Assembly: GCA_031395645.1 (NCBI GenBank)
Contig: JANNJM010000040.1
Coordinates: forward strand, 31,493-95,492
Source: SHZI01 sp031395645
GTDB taxonomy: Bacteria > Pseudomonadota > Gammaproteobacteria > Steroidobacterales > GCA-2729495
DNA length: 64,000 nucleotides
Direction of reading: 5' to 3'
Positions 25,102 through 33,871 of the stretch are shown here, in pieces; positions within the stretch are counted from its first letter, which is position 1; every line of letters starts with the position of its first letter. The position numbers and the translations under genes were made by a program. The notes under the pieces are model-generated. The model saw only the letters and a program-made list of their open reading frames with translations. It ran no database searches and was not told the origin of the DNA.

Positions 25102-26250
25102 CTACTGCTCAGCCGCGACCTTCCGGTCAGCGGACGCCTGCCGGGTGGCGTCTACCAGCGGCACGGCATCCAGCACCCAGCCCTTGTGGTTGCGCCGTTC
25201 CGGCCCCGGAATGGCGTAGGCCACCCGCTGCCGGGTCCGGTCGAGTTCCGCCATGTCGATACGCCAGCCACGCTGCTCCCACTCCTTGAGCTTGCGCCGG
25301 TAGCGCAGGATGGGCTCGTCCGCCGGCAGCATGAATTCCCTGGTATTGGTCTGTGGCGTGAGTGCGGGTTGCAGCGCCGACAGCACGGTGATGTCCTGGG
25401 CGGCGATCATCCAGTTCATCTCGTTCACCTTCTTGTCCATCTCGGCATCCAGGAACGTGGAGCGCATGTTCATAAAGAAGATGTTGGTGGTGTGCTCATC
25501 AATGGGCGCTTCCCACATGTACTGGTGCATCTTCTTGTCGACGGCGAACCTGATGTAGGTCCAGACGCCATTCGGCCCGATGACGCCGGTGCCCGCTTCC
25601 CGCGAGTCCGAAGCCTGCTTCATCCTGGCAAAATCGCCGTCTTTCGACGCTGGGGACTTGAATCTGGTGAAGAAGCCAACGCCCCACTCGGGGTCGCCGA
25701 CCCAGCGCAGGTCGTTAACCTTGTACCCGGAGTCCTCGCCCGAGAAGCCGTGGGTGGGATGCACAAACTCGTTGTGGGCCGGATCGAGCCCATTCTCCAC
25801 CGAGCGCTCGTAGCTGTAGGGAATCTGGAAGTTCATCCACGTGGGCCGCCAGCCCTCGTGATCGAATTCTGGCACCTCCAGCATCGGTGGCCGCTCCGCC
25901 TCCGGCAGGTCGCCTAAGAAGGCAAACACGATCCCGTACTTCTCGACGACGGGATAGGCATCCACCCGCGTGCGGGCCGGGATCCGCGCATCGGCGCCCA
26001 GTGACGGAATCTTGTGGCACTGGCCGGAGCCGTCGAATTGCCAGCCGTGGTAGGGGCACTGCAATTGGTCACCTTTGATCTTGCCCCCCGCGAGCGAACC
26101 GCCGCGGTGCGGACAGACGTTCGACAGGACCCGGGCGCTGCCCTGACTGTCACGGAACACCGCGAAATCCAAACTCAGGATCCTGACGATCTTTGGCAAG
26201 TCAGTCAGATCTTTCCCGAGGATGACGGGATACCAGAAGTTGATGTACAT
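25102..26250 (-). CDS. Rieske non-heme iron oxygenase, large subunit (copy 2)
   Basis: A 382-residue paralogue of the gene at 10680-11843. It has CPHRGG and CPYHGW for the [2Fe-2S] cluster and DPAHNEFVH for the catalytic iron. ATG 26250 (MYINFWYP) is the true start; the frame continues open to 26961, but that part is antisense to the next gene. The C-termini of both copies share the GWVLDAxPLVD region. No ferredoxin or reductase gene accompanies it. It probably oxidises a related substrate. Confidence 0.88.
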   Translation of the reverse strand: MYINFWYPVILGKDLTDLPKIVRILSLDFAVFRDSQGSARVLSNVCPHRGGSLAGGKIKGDQLQCPYHGWQFDGSGQCHKIPSLGADARIPARTRVDAYPVVEKYGIVFAFLGDLPEAERPPMLEVPEFDHEGWRPTWMNFQIPYSYERSVENGLDPAHNEFVHPTHGFSGEDSGYKVNDLRWVGDPEWGVGFFTRFKSPASKDGDFARMKQASDSREAGTGVIGPNGVWTYIRFAVDKKMHQYMWEAPIDEHTTNIFFMNMRSTFLDAEMDKKVNEMNWMIAAQDITVLSALQPALTPQTNTREFMLPADEPILRYRRKLKEWEQRGWRIDMAELDRTRQRVAYAIPGPERRNHKGWVLDAVPLVDATRQASADRKVAAEQ

Positions 26251-26415
26251 GGCGGGCCCTTCAGTTAACGAAATACTCGCACAGGCGGGCCGACTACGGC
26301 AGTACCCGAAGGATCGGTTCGCGGTGCGGCCGCAGATGGCTGGGAACCGGACAGCCGCGGCCGGCGAAGAACACAATTGAAGCGTAGGATTCCACCACTG
26401 ATCAGGAGCATCCCT

Positions 26416-27072
26416 ATGAACGCCCAGACCGCCACCCACACCACCACCGAGGCCGCCACCCAGGCCGCACCCGCCGTCCCTGGCAAACCCGTCGTTGCCG
26501 AAGTGCCGCCCCACGCCCCGAAGGCCGCCAGCGGCCTCGACCAGTACAAGACCCTGAGCGGCTACGAAGGCCGCGAGGCCGAGCTCGGCCTGTCCATGTC
26601 GATTCTGCTGAAGATGCTGGGCCATCACACGGGCTATGCCCACGAGATGAACGATCCGCTCGTCAAGGCCCACCTGACGGCCATCCAGTTCGCCAAGAAC
26701 AACGGCGCGCTTGACCAGTACGTCGCTTACGACATCAAGAACATGGAACCGATCAACCTGCGGATGAAGCAGATCATCGAGAAGACCGGCATGCAGGAGA
26801 TCGCGCTGGTGGCGCTCTTCGACCGGACGGCCTGCCACTACGCGCTGGCCCTTACGACCAAAGGCGACGGCCGCAGCCGCACCTGGAAGGATCCCTTCGG
26901 CTGGGTCCTGGGGCACTGCCGGAAGATCGGCCAATTCGACCTGACGCCACGGGAAATTCACGAAACCTGGACCACGCCCCGGCTCGCAGGCTACGGCAAC
27001 ACGATGGGCGTCAAGCTCCGGGTGTCACCCTGGCAGGACGACGGCATGATCACCTGCGAGCTGGTGGACTGA
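26416..27072 (+). CDS. Conserved-looking protein of unknown function
   Basis: A 218-residue protein with ribosome site CAGGAG and start ATG 26416. The first 45 residues are rich in Ala, Thr and Pro; then comes a compact domain (GYEGREAELGLSMSILLKML, FDRTACHYALAL, DPFGWVLGHCRKIGQFDLTP). There is no signal peptide or membrane helix. I do not recognise the family. It is divergent from Rieske copy 2 and convergent with the molybdenum hydroxylase gene. Confidence 0.6.
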   Translation: MNAQTATHTTTEAATQAAPAVPGKPVVAEVPPHAPKAASGLDQYKTLSGYEGREAELGLSMSILLKMLGHHTGYAHEMNDPLVKAHLTAIQFAKNNGALDQYVAYDIKNMEPINLRMKQIIEKTGMQEIALVALFDRTACHYALALTTKGDGRSRTWKDPFGWVLGHCRKIGQFDLTPREIHETWTTPRLAGYGNTMGVKLRVSPWQDDGMITCELVD

Positions 27073-29367
27073 GGTAGGAGCGCCTTCAGGCGCTCCTACG
27101 ATCATTCTTAGCGGGAGGCGCCTCACCCGCTGCCCGGTTGCCGCGAAAATGGCATTGGCAAGGGCGGGAGCAATGCCAGGCACGCCGGGCTCCCCCACGC
27201 CACCGGGGCGACCACCCTGGGGCAGGAGTTGGACGACGATCTCAGGCACGTCTGCCAGCTTGAGCCACGGATAGTCATGGAAATTCCCCTGCTCCACGGC
27301 GCCGTTGCGGACGGTGATGCGCCCGTGCAGGGCCGCATTCAAGGCGTCCTGGATCCCGCCGGTAATCTGCGCCTCCACGGCATCCGGGTGAATCACGGTG
27401 CGGCAGTCCACCACGCAGGCCACGCGCTCGACCCGCAGCGCGCCGTCATCCGCCACGCTGACTTCGACAACCTGGCCCACGAGGCTGTCGTGACTCTCAT
27501 AGAAGGCCACGCCACGACCAAAACGCCGGCCGGGGACGCCAGGTAGCGGCTCGCCCCAGCGGCCGAGGCGGGCCGCCGCGCGCAGCACGGCCTGCTCGGC
27601 CGACAGGCCCTCGAGGTGGCGCAGGCGAAATTGCACCGGATCCACACCCGCACTCGCTGCCAGTTCGTCCATGAAGCTCTCGAGCAGGAATGGATTGATC
27701 GAATTCGACACGCCGCGCCAGAAACCGGTCGGAATGCCATCGTCCCGGGGCACGTAGGCCATGCGGGCGAGTGGCAGCGCATAGCGCGGGCTGAAAGCGC
27801 CGCCAAGCGCACTCTTGTCTTTGGCAGCATCACCACCGCGGGCGGAGGGCGTCCTCCTGAAGTTGCTCGCCACGACCGACTCCGAGACTAGCGTGTAGTC
27901 GAGCGCGGCGATGCGGCCGTCAGTGCCAACGACTCCACGCACGCGGCCGGTGGCGGCAGGCCGGTACATGTCGTGGCGCAGGTCTTCCTCCCGCGACCAG
28001 GTGAGCTTCACCGCCCGGCCGGGAACAGCCATCGCGGCGTGGACGGCCTCGATCACGAAGTCCATCTCGGCCCGCCTGCCGAAGCCGCCACCCATGAGCG
28101 TGGAGCGGATCTCCACCTGTTCCGGGGCTATGCCGGCGACCCTGGCGGCTTCGTCGCGGGCGATGCTTGGCGCCTGGGTAGGTGCCCACACGGTGAGGCG
28201 CCCGGCCTCGAACCGTGCCGTGCAGTTCATCGGCTCCATGCAGACATGGGCGAGAAACGGCAGCTCGTAGACGGCGGTGAGCGGGGAGGAACCGAGCGCG
28301 GCTGCTAGGCCCTCGTCATTGCGGAAGATCGACGCATCCGGCGAGTCCAGTGCCTCCCGGTACGACTTCTGCAACGAGTCGGAGTCCGGCTGGACGGAAT
28401 CTCCGGCCAGCGGCTCGATCAGCAACGCCGCAGCCCCACGCTGCGCACTCCACGTGTCCCCGGCCAGGACAGCCACCGCCCGTTCACCAAGAGCAACCAC
28501 TTGTTTGACACCCGGTACGGCGGCCGCCGCGCGAACGTCGAGCCGGCCAATACGGCCCCCGACGTGGGGTGAGTGCCGGACCGCACCGAACAACATCCCG
28601 GGCAGTACCGTGTCGATCGCGAAGCGCGCGGTGCCGGCAACCTTGGCGGGCACGTCGAGGCGTGGCAGCGAACGGCCGAGCAGGCGGAAGTCCGCTGGTG
28701 CTTTCAGTGCGGGCTGCCCCGTGGGTCGCTGGCGGGCCGCATCTCGAGCCAGCTCGCCGTAGTTCAGCATCTTGCCGGTTACCGGATCCGTGACAACGCT
28801 CGCTGCCGTCAGCAACCGCGCCGCCGGCACGGACCAGCGCGCAGCAGCGGCCGCGACGAGCAGGCCGCGGGCCTCCGCGCCGGCCTGGCGGAGCGTGTCC
28901 CAGGCATCGATGGTGCTGGAACTGCTGATGGTCAGGGTCATGCCGAGCTGATGAAAGACCTCCCGGATCAGGCCGGTGCCGACGGAAGCCCAGTACCGAC
29001 CGTCCGTGGGACCCAACGGCTGACCGCGCAGCAGGATGCCAAAATTGAAATAGTCCTTGTCCACCGGCGTGAACTCGTAGCTCACCTGGCGCCAGTCGGC
29101 ATCAAGCTCTTCCGCGAGCAGCATGGGCAGGGAGGTGGTGACACCCTGCCCCATCTCGGCCCGATGGACCCCGCAGACGATACGGCCATCTTCAGCGATC
29201 TTCAGCCAGGCATTCAGCGTCGCACGGCCGGGAGTGGAGGCGCCAAACTTCGCCGCCGCGTTGCCGTCATCCAGCCGCTGGCGGGCGTAGATGAGACCAA
29301 GCCCGCCGCCAACGGCGAGTCCGGACCAGATTCCAGTACGGATCAGTTGCCGGCGCGTAAGGGCCAT
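27025..29367 (-). CDS. Tat-exported molybdenum hydroxylase large subunit
   Basis: A 780-residue protein of the xanthine dehydrogenase family, closest in layout to isoquinoline 1-oxidoreductase/aldehyde dehydrogenase beta subunits. It begins with a twin-arginine signal (LTRRQLIRTGIWSGLAVGGG). Cofactor-binding parts include RAEMGQGVTTSLPMLLAEEL, STLMGGGFGRRAEMDFV and GVGEPGVPGIAPALANAIFA. A partner [2Fe-2S] subunit is expected but is not encoded nearby. The natural end is probably near RRLPL; after it the frame runs through a REP element (VGAPEGAPT) and 48 bases into the convergent gene. Confidence 0.87.
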   Translation of the reverse strand: MALTRRQLIRTGIWSGLAVGGGLGLIYARQRLDDGNAAAKFGASTPGRATLNAWLKIAEDGRIVCGVHRAEMGQGVTTSLPMLLAEELDADWRQVSYEFTPVDKDYFNFGILLRGQPLGPTDGRYWASVGTGLIREVFHQLGMTLTISSSSTIDAWDTLRQAGAEARGLLVAAAAARWSVPAARLLTAASVVTDPVTGKMLNYGELARDAARQRPTGQPALKAPADFRLLGRSLPRLDVPAKVAGTARFAIDTVLPGMLFGAVRHSPHVGGRIGRLDVRAAAAVPGVKQVVALGERAVAVLAGDTWSAQRGAAALLIEPLAGDSVQPDSDSLQKSYREALDSPDASIFRNDEGLAAALGSSPLTAVYELPFLAHVCMEPMNCTARFEAGRLTVWAPTQAPSIARDEAARVAGIAPEQVEIRSTLMGGGFGRRAEMDFVIEAVHAAMAVPGRAVKLTWSREEDLRHDMYRPAATGRVRGVVGTDGRIAALDYTLVSESVVASNFRRTPSARGGDAAKDKSALGGAFSPRYALPLARMAYVPRDDGIPTGFWRGVSNSINPFLLESFMDELAASAGVDPVQFRLRHLEGLSAEQAVLRAAARLGRWGEPLPGVPGRRFGRGVAFYESHDSLVGQVVEVSVADDGALRVERVACVVDCRTVIHPDAVEAQITGGIQDALNAALHGRITVRNGAVEQGNFHDYPWLKLADVPEIVVQLLPQGGRPGGVGEPGVPGIAPALANAIFAATGQRVRRLPLRMIVGAPEGAPTSVHQLAGDHAVVLPG
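27074..27099. repeat. REP-like palindrome translated in the hydroxylase C-terminus
   Basis: A perfect inverted repeat with arm GTAGGAGCGCCT and the complementary arm, starting one base after the stop of the unknown gene. On the minus strand it is read in frame as VGAPEGAPT, extending the molybdenum hydroxylase. Confidence 0.85.
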
Positions 29368-29409
29368 GGCCAGCGTCCTTCAAAGGAGTCGTGAGTATAC
29401 TTAAGAGCC

Positions 29410-31161
29410 ATGCACCTGATTCTGCTCTGCGGCCTGGCATTCGTCGGCGCTCTGGCCGGCTGCACGCGGCCGCTGCCGGATGCTGACGTCATCGTCATCG
29501 GCAGTGGCATCGCGGGCTTGTCGGCGGCACTGGAAGCCGGCGCCGCCGGGCGGAGCGTCCTCGTTGTCGACGCCAACTCCGTGGGCGGTGGCCACGCGGT
29601 CAAGGCCGGTGGCTTTGCGCTCGTTGGCACACCCCTGCAGGCACAAAAGGGCTACAACGACACTCCGGAGATCGCAGAAAGGGACCTGCTGGCCTGGGGC
29701 GAGGACGCAGACCCTGCGTGGGTGCGTCGCTACGTGCAGGGCTCCCGGACGGAAGTCCACGACTGGCTCACAGGCTTCGGCGTCCGCTGGGGCTTCATCC
29801 TCGACACGCCGGAACACTCGGTGCCCCGTTTCCATTTTGCGAACGGGTCGGCTCTGAACGTGGTGGTACCGATGATGCGGTCAGCATTCGCGAAACCAAA
29901 TATTGAATTCCGGTGGAACACGGCAGCGACGAGTCTTATAAATAGGAACGGTGCCGTACGCGGTGTGCGCGTGCGCGACCTGCGCACGGGCATGGAAAGT
30001 GAACGAATGGCTGCGGCGGTGATCATCGCCACCGGGGGCTGGCAGAGCGACCTGGCCTTCGTGCGTCGCGAGTGGCGGGCTGGCGTGCCCGAACCGGCGC
30101 GCCTCTATGCGGGTGCTGGTTATTTCGCCACGGGCTCCGGCATCGGGCTCGGTCGGGAAGTCGGCGCCGCGACCTCGCGCATGGACCACCAGGTAACGTT
30201 CACCACCGGACTGCCGGACCCCCGCGATCCGACCGGCGCGCGGGCGCTCTTAAGCCAGAATCCGGGAGCGATCTGGGTGAACAGCAGCGGCGTGCGCTTT
30301 TTAAGCGAACTCGCATCGACCAAAATCGCCGACGCCACCGTCCTGCGACAGTCGGGGGCCACGCACTGGCTGATCTTCGATGCGGATGGTCTGCGCACGT
30401 TGCGGATCCGTGACGCCGTCTGGCTGGGCAATCCCGCGGGCATCGAACCGCTGAAGGCGGCCGGACTCATCCGGCAGGCAAACTCGATCGCCGCGCTGGC
30501 CGAGGCCGCCGGCCTCCCAGCCAATGCACTTGCAACCACCGTTGAGCGCTGGAACGCGGCCGTGACCTCCGGCAATGACGCCGACTTCGGCCGCTTCACA
30601 CCCACCCGGCCAGACCGGGCGGCCCGCGAGCTGCGCAAAGCGCCGTTCTACGCACTCCAGCTGTTCCCCCTGACGCGGAAAAGCATGGGTGGCCTCGCGA
30701 TCGACGCTGACACCCGGGTCCTGAACACTGCGGGCCGGCCGATCCGCGGGCTCTACGCGGTCGGCGAAGTGACCGGCGTGGCCGGCATCAACGGCAGCTA
30801 CGGCGGAGAAGGCACGTTCCTGGGTCCATCGGTATTTCTCGGCCGGATCGCCGGCCGCGCCGTCAGCGACGGCAGGAGCGCCTTCAGGCGCGACCTCCCC
30901 TCAGTCTCCCCGCCGGGCACCCTTAAGGTCTCCACAGATCCGGCCTATCGAACGCGCGCCATAACCATCCCGGAGGCGACGCTCTCCTCACTGATAGCCG
31001 CCGCCCGCCCCGGCTACTGGCATTTCGAAGCCGCCCACCGGATCGTTGCGGAGCGCGCACTCGACTGCACGAGCTGCCACACGCCCGACTGGCCGACGCA
31101 GGCTGCCAGCTCGTCGGCCCAGAAGCAGGTGCAACTCAGCTCGTGCGCAACGTGCCACTAG
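29410..31161 (+). CDS. Lipoprotein flavocytochrome (FAD reductase with C-terminal c-type haem sites)
   Basis: A 583-residue protein. The N-terminus is a lipoprotein signal (FVGALAGC). An FAD domain follows (VIVIGSGIAGLSAALEAG, later GGLAIDADTRVL and GYGGEGTF-like sequence) of the fumarate reductase/ketosteroid dehydrogenase family. After a linker at residues 487-494 made from a REP element (GRSAFRRD), two haem-binding motifs, CTSCH and CATCH, close the protein; the last His is the final residue. It would pass electrons between the haems and a flavin-reduced substrate in the periplasm. The MFS gene starts 8 bases downstream. Confidence 0.82.
   Translation: MHLILLCGLAFVGALAGCTRPLPDADVIVIGSGIAGLSAALEAGAAGRSVLVVDANSVGGGHAVKAGGFALVGTPLQAQKGYNDTPEIAERDLLAWGEDADPAWVRRYVQGSRTEVHDWLTGFGVRWGFILDTPEHSVPRFHFANGSALNVVVPMMRSAFAKPNIEFRWNTAATSLINRNGAVRGVRVRDLRTGMESERMAAAVIIATGGWQSDLAFVRREWRAGVPEPARLYAGAGYFATGSGIGLGREVGAATSRMDHQVTFTTGLPDPRDPTGARALLSQNPGAIWVNSSGVRFLSELASTKIADATVLRQSGATHWLIFDADGLRTLRIRDAVWLGNPAGIEPLKAAGLIRQANSIAALAEAAGLPANALATTVERWNAAVTSGNDADFGRFTPTRPDRAARELRKAPFYALQLFPLTRKSMGGLAIDADTRVLNTAGRPIRGLYAVGEVTGVAGINGSYGGEGTFLGPSVFLGRIAGRAVSDGRSAFRRDLPSVSPPGTLKVSTDPAYRTRAITIPEATLSSLIAAARPGYWHFEAAHRIVAERALDCTSCHTPDWPTQAASSSAQKQVQLSSCATCH
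30872..30895. repeat. REP-like element inside a coding sequence
   Basis: GCAGGAGCGCCTTCAGGCGC plus GACC, within the flavocytochrome gene. It is read in frame as GRSAFRRDL and lies exactly between the flavin domain and the haem tail. Confidence 0.85.
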
Positions 31162-31168
31162 GTCCGGT

Positions 31169-32542
31169 ATGACAGAACCCGATTACCCCAACCCGCGCTA
31201 CGCCTGGTACGTGGTCAGCGTCCTCACGCTCGCCTACCTGCTCTCCTTTCTCGACCGCCAGATCCTCGCGCTGATGGTGGAACCGATCCGCCGGGATCTG
31301 GACATCTCCGACACCCAGGTCAGCCTCCTCGGCAATCTCGCGTTCGGAATTTTCTACACGGTGCTCGGGTTACCACTGGGCAGGGCGGCGGACCGCTTCA
31401 GCCGCCGCGGCATCATCGCCGCGGGTGTGACGATCTGGTGCCTGATGACCGCGATGTGCGGCCTGGCGCGCAACTTCGGTCAGCTCTTCCTGGCACGGGT
31501 TGGGGTCGGGGTCGGTGAAGCCGCGCTGAACCCGGCCGCCCTCTCCCTGATCAGCGACTACTTTCCAAGAAAGACCCGCGGCAGGGCGCTGACCTTCTAC
31601 AACATGGGCGTGTCGCTCGGGGTCGGCGTGGCGCTGATCTTCGGCGGCCAGCTGATTGCATGGGTGGCCTCGGCACCGCCGGTTGCAGTGCCCGGGATCG
31701 GCGTACTACGACCGTGGCAGACGGTTTTCCTGCTGGTCGGCCTCCCCGGACTCCTGATTGCGCTGCTCATGCTGACGGTCCGGGAGCCGCTCCGCCGCGA
31801 CCGGCTGCAGAGGCGACTGGCCGATGGCACGGTCACGGAGCAACTGACCGTTGGCGAAACCGTGGCGTTCCTGCGCCAGCGCTGGCGCACCTACTTAAGC
31901 CATTTCCTCGGCATGTCGGTGGTGACGATTCTCGGCTACAACTACTTCTTCTGGGTGCCCAGCATGTTTGTACGCACGTGGGGCTGGACCATCCCGCAGA
32001 TCAGCCTGGGTTACGGCCTGATCAACCTCACGTGCGGGCCACTCGGTGTCCTCCTCGGCGGCTGGGTGGCCGACCGCCTCCGCCAGCGCGGCTATCAGGA
32101 TGCCCTCATGCGCACCTGCCTGGGCGGGGCCGCGCTCCTGCTGGTCCCGGCCGCGATCCTCACACCGCTGATGCCGAATGGCGAACTCGCGCTTGCGCTG
32201 CTCGTCCCGATGTCCCTCGGTGGTGCCTGCGTGACGGCCACGGGCGCAGCGGCCCTGCAGATGATCGCCCCGAACCAGCTGCGCGCGCAGACCACCGCGC
32301 TCTACTATTTCGTGATCGGCGTGCTCGGGCTGCTCGGCCCGACCGCCGTCGGCATGGTGACCGATTACGGTTTTGGTAACGACGGTGCGCTGCGCTGGTC
32401 GCTGTCGATTGTGTGCACTGGTGCGAGCATGCTGGGGCTCACGTTTCTTGCACTGCATTTACCGCACTACCGCGCGGGCGTGCAGGAAGCGGAGACCTGG
32501 GGTGGCGCTGCAAGCTTAAAAAAAATTGAGCCATTAACATAA
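31169..32542 (+). CDS. MFS transporter, spinster-like
   Basis: A 457-residue inner-membrane protein with about twelve helices. YLLSFLDRQILALMVEPIRR and LGLPLGRAADRFSRRGIIA are typical of the spinster-related MFS group found beside catabolic genes. ATG 31169 is chosen because the frame upstream overlaps the flavocytochrome coding region and is low-complexity. Gene spacing (8 bases) points to one transcript with the flavocytochrome. It probably moves an organic acid or lipid-like substrate; this is family inference. Confidence 0.85.
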   Translation: MTEPDYPNPRYAWYVVSVLTLAYLLSFLDRQILALMVEPIRRDLDISDTQVSLLGNLAFGIFYTVLGLPLGRAADRFSRRGIIAAGVTIWCLMTAMCGLARNFGQLFLARVGVGVGEAALNPAALSLISDYFPRKTRGRALTFYNMGVSLGVGVALIFGGQLIAWVASAPPVAVPGIGVLRPWQTVFLLVGLPGLLIALLMLTVREPLRRDRLQRRLADGTVTEQLTVGETVAFLRQRWRTYLSHFLGMSVVTILGYNYFFWVPSMFVRTWGWTIPQISLGYGLINLTCGPLGVLLGGWVADRLRQRGYQDALMRTCLGGAALLLVPAAILTPLMPNGELALALLVPMSLGGACVTATGAAALQMIAPNQLRAQTTALYYFVIGVLGLLGPTAVGMVTDYGFGNDGALRWSLSIVCTGASMLGLTFLALHLPHYRAGVQEAETWGGAASLKKIEPLT

Positions 32543-32587
32543 GCGCTGCAAAACTTTCTCAAGACTCAAAGCTCTTTCTGGCTAGCC

Positions 32588-32616
32588 TTGACAGCGCTTT
32601 CAAACAGGCGTAATTA
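32588..32616 (+). promoter_or_regulatory. Sigma-70-type promoter for the dockerin-like gene
   Basis: TTGACA at 32588, 17 bases, then TAATTA at 32611. It lies in a notably AT-rich 160-base gap. The leader would be about 85 bases and includes an imperfect TATAAA/TTTATA inverted repeat; the ribosome site is TGGAGGGG at 32694-32701. Confidence 0.65.
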
Positions 32617-32705
32617 AATATGCCGCGCCCAGGCCCGGTTAGCGTCGTCCTGCGGCAGCAACTATAAAAACTGATTTATATGACTGTTTTTTACTGGAGG
32701 GGACG

Positions 32706-33785
32706 ATGAACAATCGCGCAATCACCAAGGCAATCGTGGCAGCGACAGCCGCGGTACTCATGGCGCCGGCCAGCTGGGGCGCGGTCACCCCCTACAGCCA
32801 GAACTTCGAGGCGCTGAATCCGGCCAGTGCCACCGCTCTTGACAGCGCTGGCTTCGATATCTTTGGCGCGGTCTTCGACGGTGCCGCCGTCCCCGCCCCC
32901 TACGGCGCGTTGAAGTTTGGTTACGGCCCCTTCCCCGCGCCGACGATCTCCGGGAATTTTTCCAGCATCGCCACCGGCGAAGGCGGGGTTCCCCAGGGCG
33001 CGCAGTATCTGAACGCCTTCAGTGACTACAGCTGCTGCGGTGGTCCCGCGCAGGGTCACCTGGACCCGGGCCCCCTTAATTTCGACTACGTCGAGAGCAA
33101 CGTCTTCATCGAGCAGACCATTGGGCTGGCTGATACGGGTGCTGGCAAGGTCTGGACGCTCACCTTCGACGCCAAGCTGCCCGGCGACACTCTCGGTTGC
33201 GAGCCGGCCACCACTTCCGATTGCCTCGCCTTCATCAAGACCATCAACCCGGCCGCCGGCTTTGCAACGACCAACCTGATCACGTCTGATTCGCAGACCC
33301 TGAGCAACACCGGCTGGACCACGCGATCCCTGAGCATCAATCTGGCCTCCCCGTTGCTGAACGGCCAGCTGCTGCAGTTTGGTTTCGTGAACACCTCCAA
33401 GCAGTTCGGCGCGACCGGCGTGTACTACGACAACATCGTCTTTGCGCTCGCGCCCGACACCGACGGTGACGGCATCCAGGATCCGATCGACAACTGCCGC
33501 CTGACCGCCAACCCGCTCCAGCAGGACGCCAACCTCGACGGTTACGGCAACATCTGCGATGCCGACATCAATAACAGCGGCACGGTCACCACGGCCGACT
33601 TCGGCCTGCTGCGCTCGGTGCTTGGCCAGTCTGCCGGCTTCAGCGCCACAGCCGCCGCCTCCGACATGAACAGCAGTGGCACGGTGACGACGGCCGACTT
33701 CGGTCTGCTGCGTGCCCGTCTCGGCACGGCGCCGGGACCGTCCGGCCTGGCCTGTGCCGGAACGATTCCGTGCCCGGCTCCGTGA
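32706..33785 (+). CDS. Secreted protein with calcium-binding and dockerin-like repeats
   Basis: A 359-residue protein with a signal peptide (AIVAATAAVLMAPASWG). About 230 residues of beta-rich domain follow (TPYSQNFEALNPASATALDS), containing AFSDYSCCGG. Then comes a thrombospondin type 3-like calcium loop (DTDGDGIQDPIDNC) and two dockerin-like EF-hand repeats (DINNSGTVTTADFGLLRSVL and DMNSSGTVTTADFGLLRARL). I see no cohesin partner. It may be surface-attached or secreted. A strong promoter and terminator make it an independent, probably well-expressed unit. Confidence 0.75.
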   Translation: MNNRAITKAIVAATAAVLMAPASWGAVTPYSQNFEALNPASATALDSAGFDIFGAVFDGAAVPAPYGALKFGYGPFPAPTISGNFSSIATGEGGVPQGAQYLNAFSDYSCCGGPAQGHLDPGPLNFDYVESNVFIEQTIGLADTGAGKVWTLTFDAKLPGDTLGCEPATTSDCLAFIKTINPAAGFATTNLITSDSQTLSNTGWTTRSLSINLASPLLNGQLLQFGFVNTSKQFGATGVYYDNIVFALAPDTDGDGIQDPIDNCRLTANPLQQDANLDGYGNICDADINNSGTVTTADFGLLRSVLGQSAGFSATAAASDMNSSGTVTTADFGLLRARLGTAPGPSGLACAGTIPCPAP

Positions 33786-33813
33786 TCGCTTAAGTAATTG
33801 TTTGAGTGCCTCA

Positions 33814-33843
33814 GGGGACCCGCTTCGGCGGGTCCCCTTTTTT
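33814..33843 (+). terminator. Intrinsic terminator
   Basis: Ten-base stem GGGGACCCGC with a TTCG tetraloop and six T. It ends the dockerin-like gene and lies 29 bases before the end of the convergent phosphotransferase gene. Confidence 0.92.
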
Positions 33844-33871
33844 ATGGGCGTGTCAGGCTGCTACGCCAACC

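Noticed and set aside
26251..26961. N-terminal extension of Rieske copy 2
   Set aside because: The open frame continues upstream, but the extension is antisense to the 26416-27072 gene and the paralogue begins at MYINFWYP.
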